Source: a bacterium (GTDB lineage Bacteria > CAIWAD01). From it: a stretch of DNA of 64,000 nucleotides. A program made the position numbers and the translations under genes. Every line of letters starts with the position of its first letter. Positions within the stretch are counted from its first letter, which is position 1. Below, piece by piece: positions 59,685 to 64,000 of this stretch. The notes beneath the pieces are model-generated. The model was not told the origin of the DNA. It saw only the letters and a program-made list of their open reading frames with translations, and searched no databases. The stretch covers positions 79,270-143,269 of the forward strand of contig JAUXWS010000100.1 in NCBI GenBank assembly GCA_030685015.1, in the 5' to 3' direction.

Positions 59685-60232
59685 GCTCTTCCTTCCCCCT
59701 GCCAGGGGGAAGATCAGGATGGGGGTTGATGGCCGGCCTCCTCTTGGCCATCTCCTGCGACAACCCCTTCGCCCCGCCCCTGGGCGACCCGCTCTCCCTC
59801 TGGACGGACCAGAGCACCGTGGGAGGGCTGCTGGAGAATTTCCGCAGCTCCTACATCCACCGCGACAGCCTGCGCTACGCCGAGTGCCTGGCCTGCCCGG
59901 ACTACCAGTTCAATTTCTTCAACACGGAACTGGGCGAGTACGACATGATGCCCCGCGAGACGGACCTGCTCTCCACCGGCCGCCTCTTCCGCCACTACCC
60001 GGAAGTGGACCTGCGCTGGGTGGGCGTGGGGGAGGATCTGGCCGATCTGGCCACGCCGGACTCCCTGGTCCGCTTCGCCATTCTCTTCGAACTGCGCCTT
60101 GGCCAGAGCGTGCTGGCCGGCCACGCCACCTTCACCGTGATCAAGTCCGTTCCGCTTGATGAGTTCTGCCAAAGTCCGATCTTTGGCCCTACGCCGGTCT
60201 TCCGCATCATCCAGTGGGACGACGATCTGTGA
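59681..60232 (+). CDS. Small lipoprotein B (N-terminus encoded by a REP-like repeat)
   Basis: 183 residues from ATG 59681, which overlaps the upstream stop (ATGA). Lipobox GLMAGLLLAISCDN. Mature part: VGGLLENFRSSYIHRDSLRY, FNTELGEYDMM, HATFTVIKSVPL...FRIIQWDDDL, a cone-shaped SnoaL-like pattern as in lipoprotein A. Residues 4-16 are coded by a palindromic repeat (59691-59730). ATG 59729 would skip it but would leave too short a signal peptide. Confidence 0.65.
   Translation: MSSSFPLPGGRSGWGLMAGLLLAISCDNPFAPPLGDPLSLWTDQSTVGGLLENFRSSYIHRDSLRYAECLACPDYQFNFFNTELGEYDMMPRETDLLSTGRLFRHYPEVDLRWVGVGEDLADLATPDSLVRFAILFELRLGQSVLAGHATFTVIKSVPLDEFCQSPIFGPTPVFRIIQWDDDL
59691..59730 (-). repeat. REP-like palindromic repeat, copy 1 (inside a coding region)
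   Basis: Reverse complement of this stretch reads AACCCCCATCCTGATC then TTCCCCCTGGCAGGGGGAAG, matching the repeats at 63912 and 63962. The TTCCCCCTG/CAGGGGGAA arms form a hairpin. Confidence 0.75.
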
Positions 60233-61074
60233 TCCGCCTGTCCGCTTGGCTGCTCTCTTTCCTGCTCCTCATCCTGCCCCTGGCGGGACCGCCCCTCCAT
60301 GGAGCGGCCGGCCGCATCCTGCTCATCCTGGACGACATGGGACACCCCATCGGCGCGGAGCGCCTGGCCGCCTGCCAAGCCCTGCCGCCGGAGGTGGCCT
60401 TCTCCATCATCCCCGGCACGCCGCTGGCCGCGCACCTGGCGGATCGCTGCACCAGGCTGGGCCGCGACTACCTGGCCCATCTGCCCTGGGAGCCGCTCAA
60501 CCCGCACCTGCCCGCCGAGCGCCTGCTGCTGCCGGTGAAAGCCGGCCCCGACCAGATGGAGGCCCTGGTGTCCCGCGCCCGGCGCGAACTGCCGGACATG
60601 GTGGCCGCCAACAACCACCAGGGGTCGCGCGCCAGCCTGGACCGACGGTTCCTGGAAACCTTCGCCCGGACCTGGCAGCCCTTGGGCTTGCCTTTCATCG
60701 ACAGCCGCACCATCGCCGGCTCGCGGGTGCCGGACGTGCTGGGCGCCGCCGGCATCCCCGTCCACGTCAACCGCATTTTTCTGGACCATGTGGACAGCGA
60801 CGAGGCCATTGCCGCCGAGCTGAAAACCTTGGAGTCCCTGGCCCGCCGCGAGGGGACTGTCATCGCCATCGCCCACCCTCGGCCGCGCACCCTGCGGCTG
60901 CTGGCGCGTTGGCTGGACGGCCTGCCCCCCGACCTGGCGCTGGCGCCGGCCCGCCTGGTCCTGTCGGCGCCACGGCCGGGCGACTGGCTGGCGCAGCGCG
61001 CGCCGGAGGCCGCGGCGCCGCAAAAGACGACGGGCTGGCCGAGCACGGCCTTCCCCGCCGCCATGGAGGATTGA
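60229..61074 (+). CDS. YibQ-like divergent polysaccharide deacetylase
   Basis: 281 residues from GTG 60229 (GTGA overlap). Signal peptide (LSAWLLSFLLLILPLAGPPL); GRILLILDDMGHPIGAERLA, FSIIPGTPLAAHLADRCTRL, YLAHLPWEPLNPHLPAERL, AANNHQGSRASLD, FIDSRTIAGSRVP, GTVIAIAHPRPRTL match the divergent deacetylase (DUF610/YibQ) family. Possible peptidoglycan or glycan deacetylation in the periplasm. Confidence 0.82.
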   Translation: MIRLSAWLLSFLLLILPLAGPPLHGAAGRILLILDDMGHPIGAERLAACQALPPEVAFSIIPGTPLAAHLADRCTRLGRDYLAHLPWEPLNPHLPAERLLLPVKAGPDQMEALVSRARRELPDMVAANNHQGSRASLDRRFLETFARTWQPLGLPFIDSRTIAGSRVPDVLGAAGIPVHVNRIFLDHVDSDEAIAAELKTLESLARREGTVIAIAHPRPRTLRLLARWLDGLPPDLALAPARLVLSAPRPGDWLAQRAPEAAAPQKTTGWPSTAFPAAMED

Positions 61075-61075
61075 G

Positions 61076-61789
61076 ATGAGACTGGGCGTCAACATCGACC
61101 ACATCGCCACCCTGCGCCAGGCGCGGCAGGGCATCGAGCCCGATCCGCTCCATGCCGTGGGGCTGGTGGAGCGCGCCGGGGCGGACGGCATCGTCTGCCA
61201 CCTGCGGGAGGATCGCCGCCACATCTCGGACCGCGACCTCAAGCTGTTGCGCGCCGTGGTGGGAACGCACCTCAACCTGGAGATGGCGGCCACCGAGGAG
61301 ATGGTCAACATCGCCCTGGACACGGCGCCCGACATGGTGACGCTGGTACCCGAGCGCCGCGAGGAGCTGACCACCGAGGGCGGGCTCAATCTGCGGGCGG
61401 GCGGCGACGATCTGGCCCAGCGCATCCGCGTCCTGCGCAACCACGGCATCGTGGTCAGCGTCTTCATCGATCCCGAGCTGGACCAGGTGAAGGAGGCGCG
61501 GCGCCTGGGGGCGCAGTTCGTGGAGCTGCACACGGGCGACTACGCCGCCCAGCGCGGCGAGGCGGAGCTGGAACAGGCCGCCGAGCGCATCCGCGAGGCG
61601 GCCATCGCGGCGCGCCGCTTCGGCCTGCGGGTCAGCGCCGGCCACGGCCTGAACTACCCCAACGTGGGGCGCATCGCCGCCATGCCGGAGATAGAGGAGC
61701 TGAACATCGGCCACTCCATCATCGCCCGCGCCGTCTTCGCGGGCCTGGAGGCGGCGGTGCGGGACATGCTGCGGGCCATGGGTCGCTGA
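61076..61789 (+). CDS. pdxJ: Pyridoxine 5'-phosphate synthase PdxJ
   Basis: 237 residues starting one base after the upstream stop. LGVNIDHIATLRQARQG is the PdxJ N-terminal signature; GADGIVCHLREDRRHISDRD, HLNLEMAATEEM, LVPERREELTTEGGL, FIDPELDQVKEARRLGAQFV, VSAGHGLNYPNVG and NIGHSIIARAVFAGLEAAVR follow. It closes the ring of vitamin B6 from 1-deoxyxylulose-5-phosphate and aminoacetone phosphate. The tryptophanase downstream needs its PLP product. Confidence 0.96.
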   Translation: MRLGVNIDHIATLRQARQGIEPDPLHAVGLVERAGADGIVCHLREDRRHISDRDLKLLRAVVGTHLNLEMAATEEMVNIALDTAPDMVTLVPERREELTTEGGLNLRAGGDDLAQRIRVLRNHGIVVSVFIDPELDQVKEARRLGAQFVELHTGDYAAQRGEAELEQAAERIREAAIAARRFGLRVSAGHGLNYPNVGRIAAMPEIEELNIGHSIIARAVFAGLEAAVRDMLRAMGR

Positions 61790-61790
61790 T

Positions 61791-61822
61791 CCCCGTCCCC
61801 CGGCCAGGGGGACGGCCGGGAA
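61791..61822 (+). repeat. REP-like palindrome, copy 2 (variant)
   Basis: GTCCCCCGGCCAGGGGGAC (61795-61813) is a near-perfect hairpin of the same CCCCC/GGGGG type as the other repeats, between pdxJ and the tnaA leader. It is less similar in its flanks. Confidence 0.5.
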
Positions 61823-61830
61823 GGAGCTTC

Positions 61831-61866
61831 ATGATGAAGAAGAGCGCCACTCTATTGCAGACCTGA
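61831..61866 (+). CDS. 11-residue upstream ORF (possible tnaA leader)
   Basis: ATG 61831 with AAGGAGCTTC opens MMKKSATLLQT and stops at 61864-61866, ten bases before the tnaA start codon and over its ribosome site (GAGGAGCAC). Known tnaC leaders carry a key tryptophan, which this lacks, so only the arrangement is similar. Confidence 0.4.
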   Translation: MMKKSATLLQT

Positions 61867-61876
61867 CGAGGAGCAC

Positions 61877-63232
61877 ATGGACTTCCCGGCGGAACCCTTT
61901 CGCATCAAGGTGGTGGAGCGCGTCAAGCGACTGACGCGCGCCGAGCGTGACGAGAAGATCGTGGCCGCCGGCTACAACCTCTTCAGCCTGCGCGCCGAGG
62001 ACATCTTCATCGACCTGCTCACGGACTCGGGCACCAGCGCCATGAGCGACAACCAGTGGGCCGGCATCATGCACGGCGACGAATCCTACGCCGGCAGCCG
62101 CAACTACTACCACTTCGTCGAGGTCGTGCGGCGCATCTTCGGTTACGAGCACGTCATCCCCACCCACCAGGGCCGTGTGGCGGAGAACCTGCTCTTCTCC
62201 ACCCTGCTCAAGCCGGGCATGGCCGTGCCCAACAACATCCACTTCGACACGACGCGGGCCAATGTCCAGGCCAACGGCGGTCTCGCCCTGGACTGCGCCG
62301 GTCACGTGGCCTACGAACCGGAGACGGAGCACCCCTTCAAGGGCAACATGGACCTGGACCGCCTGGAGCACACCATCAAGCAGGTGGGGGCCGACAACAT
62401 TCCCGTCGTCATGCTCACCATCACCAACAACAGCGGCGGCGGCCAGCCGGTCTCCATGCAGAACGTACGCGAGACGAGCGAACTGGTCCGCAAGTACGGC
62501 ATCCCGCTCTTCTTCGACGCCTGCCGCTTCGCCGAAAACTGCTGGTTCATCAAGCAGCGCGAGGCGGGCTACCAGGACCGCAGCGTCCTTGAGATCGCCC
62601 AGGAACTCTTCACCTACGGCGACGGCTGCACCATGAGCGCCAAGAAGGACGCCCTGGTCAACATCGGCGGCTTCCTCTGCCTCAACGACGGCGAGCTGGC
62701 CCAGCGCATCAAGAACAAATTGATCCTGATCGAGGGCTTCCCCACCTACGGCGGCCTGGCCGGCCGCGACCTGGAGGCCGTCGCCCGCGGCCTGGAGGAG
62801 GTGCTGGAGGAGGATTACCTGGCCTACCGCATCGGGCAGGTGAAGAGCCTGGCCGACGAGCTGGACGACGCCGGCATCCCCTTCATCAAGCCGGCGGGCG
62901 GCCACGCCGTGTACCTCAACGCCAAGAAGTTCCTGCCGCACATCCCGCCGGAGCACTTCCCCGGCCAGGCCCTCGCCGTGGAGCTTTACCGCGAGGGCGG
63001 CGTGCGGGCCTGTGAGATCGGCAGCCTCATGTTCGGCGAGAGCGAGGCGCCGGAGATGGAGCTGGTGCGCCTGGCCATCCCCCGACGCGTCTACACCGGC
63101 GCCCACATGAAGTTCGTGGCCGACGCGCTGCGCGGGATCCATCAGCGGCGTGACCAGCTCAAGGGCTACCGCATCGTGTGGCAGCCACCCATGCTGCGCC
63201 ACTTCACCGCTGTGCTGGAGCCCTTGCCCTGA
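61877..63232 (+). CDS. tnaA: Tryptophanase
   Basis: 451 residues. PTHQGRVAENLLFS, DACRFAENCWFIKQREAGY, MSAKKDALVNIGGF with the PLP-lysine pair at 256-257, and GGHAVYLNAKKFLPHIPPEH. Two positions separate it from tyrosine phenol-lyase: EIGS near residue 380 (lyases have ERG with a key Arg) and LRHFTA at the end (lyases have LRFFTA). Both are of the tryptophanase type. It makes indole, pyruvate and ammonia. Confidence 0.93.
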   Translation: MDFPAEPFRIKVVERVKRLTRAERDEKIVAAGYNLFSLRAEDIFIDLLTDSGTSAMSDNQWAGIMHGDESYAGSRNYYHFVEVVRRIFGYEHVIPTHQGRVAENLLFSTLLKPGMAVPNNIHFDTTRANVQANGGLALDCAGHVAYEPETEHPFKGNMDLDRLEHTIKQVGADNIPVVMLTITNNSGGGQPVSMQNVRETSELVRKYGIPLFFDACRFAENCWFIKQREAGYQDRSVLEIAQELFTYGDGCTMSAKKDALVNIGGFLCLNDGELAQRIKNKLILIEGFPTYGGLAGRDLEAVARGLEEVLEEDYLAYRIGQVKSLADELDDAGIPFIKPAGGHAVYLNAKKFLPHIPPEHFPGQALAVELYREGGVRACEIGSLMFGESEAPEMELVRLAIPRRVYTGAHMKFVADALRGIHQRRDQLKGYRIVWQPPMLRHFTAVLEPLP

Positions 63233-63239
63233 GGGCGGC

Positions 63240-63911
63240 GTGAGACAGGCCGCCTTCAGGCTCCGCGCCGTCCTGCTCGACATGGACGGCGTGCTGATCG
63301 ACTCGCAGCCCAACCATGTGCGGGCCTGGCAGGCCGTCTTCGCGGCGCGAGGCGTGGCGCTGGACGCCATGCTCCCCCTGCAGCGGGAGGGCGAGAAGGC
63401 GCTGGACACCTGCGCCTGGATCTGCCGGGAGCTGGGACTGGACTGGGACAGCAGGGAGCGCGAGGCCCTGGTGGCGGAGAAGCGCCGCATCTTCCGCGCC
63501 CTGCCCGGTAGCGATGTCTTTCCCGGAGCGGTGGACCTGCTCGACGGCCTGGCGGCGCGCGGTCTTCCCGCGGCCCTGGTGACGGGCTCCACCGTGGTGA
63601 ACGCGCGGGCCCTCGTGCCGGCCGCCCTGTGGGCGCGTTTCGGGGCGGTGGTGACGGCGGAGGACGTGGCCCGGGGCAAGCCCGACCCGGAGGGCTACCG
63701 CAAGGCGGCGGCGGCCCTGGGCGTGACGCCGGACTCCTGCCTGGCGGTGGAGAATGCCCCTTTCGGCATCCAGGCTGCCCGGGCGGCGGGTTGCCGCGTG
63801 CTGGCCTTGACCACCACCCTGCCGGCGGAGTGGCTGGCGGAGGCGGACGAGATCAGCGGGCGGCACGAGGTCGTGCTGGAGATTGTTGACGGGTTGTCGC
63901 GGAGGCGATGA
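63240..63911 (+). CDS. HAD-superfamily phosphatase / beta-phosphoglucomutase-like
   Basis: 223 residues from GTG 63240 (GAGGGCGGC). RAVLLDMDGVLIDSQPNHVR supplies the DxDGV nucleophile motif, LVTGSTVVNA the Ser/Thr motif, and KPDPEGYRKAAAALGVTPDS...VENAPFGIQAARAAGCRVLAL the Lys and acidic motifs with a phosphoglucomutase-like cap. Substrate not known. Confidence 0.85.
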   Translation: MRQAAFRLRAVLLDMDGVLIDSQPNHVRAWQAVFAARGVALDAMLPLQREGEKALDTCAWICRELGLDWDSREREALVAEKRRIFRALPGSDVFPGAVDLLDGLAARGLPAALVTGSTVVNARALVPAALWARFGAVVTAEDVARGKPDPEGYRKAAAALGVTPDSCLAVENAPFGIQAARAAGCRVLALTTTLPAEWLAEADEISGRHEVVLEIVDGLSRRR

Positions 63912-64000
63912 GCCCCCATCCCGACCTTCCCCCTGGGAGGGGAGTGGGCTGGGCGCCATGAACCCCCATCCCGACCTTCCCCCTGGGAGGGGAGTGGGCT
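63912..64000 (+). repeat. Tandem pair of REP-like repeats (copies 3 and 4)
   Basis: CCCCCATCCCGACC then TTCCCCCTGGGAGGGGAGTG at 63912-63950 repeats at 63962-64000, offset 50 bases. The second copy runs to the window edge. Each holds a CCCC/GGGG hairpin and lies just after the HAD gene. Confidence 0.85.

Noticed and set aside
61877-63232. Tyrosine phenol-lyase instead of tryptophanase
   Set aside because: The EIGS and LRHFTA positions have the tryptophanase residues, not the lyase Arg and Phe.
61829-63679. 616-residue minus-strand frame opposite tnaA and the HAD gene
   Set aside because: Both plus-strand genes have family motifs; this is a shadow.
1-64000. CRISPR array
   Set aside because: No set of regularly spaced short direct repeats was seen.

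Overview
The window is a GC-rich bacterial chromosome segment carrying most of a large integrated element. Positions 1 to about 36,060 are the right-hand part of a prophage or prophage-like element; its left end lies outside the window. The element ends in a 42-base 3' fragment of a tRNA-Met gene (36018-36059), and a tyrosine integrase sits just inside that end. From 36,060 on the DNA is ordinary host chromosome. The host is inferred to be a flagellated, high-GC member of the Fibrobacteres-Chlorobi-Bacteroidetes (FCB) group or a related candidate phylum. The reasons are a secreted protein with a type IX (T9SS/Por) sorting domain, a second protein with a FlgD-like tail, two PorV-like outer-membrane proteins and several short lipoproteins. 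No rRNA gene or species marker is present, so the phylum stays open.

Element, left to right. At 1-1200 the remains of a rightward gene group end in a gene cut by IS21-like terminal repeats. At 1290-4830 lies an imported, lower-GC island: a two-gene block bounded by 10-bp inverted repeats, an IS110-type transposase remnant, and a C5-methyltransferase / DUF4928 / truncated vsr restriction-modification operon. From 5500 to 33,560 nearly all genes read leftward in long, start-stop-overlapping (ATGA/GTGA) operons. In transcription order they encode a sigma-like factor, a putative ssDNA-binding protein, a DinG-type helicase, a beta-class DNA methyltransferase, a helicase fused to a RuvC-type resolvase, a primase-helicase, an SMC-like ATPase, many small proteins, an HU-like protein, a C10 (streptopain-type) cysteine protease, a MazG-like enzyme, an HTH regulator and a RecB/AddB-type Fe-S nuclease. 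No capsid, tail, portal or large terminase gene is visible in 36 kb, so structural genes, if any, lie to the left. Unusual non-coding structure includes a 220-bp imperfect palindrome (7961-8179), a second hairpin (8220-8307), and a perfect 46-bp repeat upstream of two operons.

Host part. Next to the attachment site is an arsenic cluster (ArsR, ArsC, ArsM, Acr3). A T9SS-type secreted protein follows. Then comes an efflux operon: TolC-like channel, lipoprotein adaptor, RND pump, DUF2892 protein, PII-like protein, and a tiny membrane protein that looks like an unannotated selenoprotein (in-frame TGA with a bacterial SECIS-like hairpin). A membrane protein and a disordered G/R-rich protein precede two tandem flagellin genes. 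The last stretch (53-64 kb) reads rightward: a lipoprotein, a beta-propeller/FlgD-type protein, two PorV-like proteins, an isocitrate/isopropylmalate dehydrogenase, two small lipoproteins, a YibQ-like deacetylase-fold protein, PdxJ, tryptophanase and a HAD phosphatase. A REP-like palindromic repeat recurs in this last part and at the right edge.
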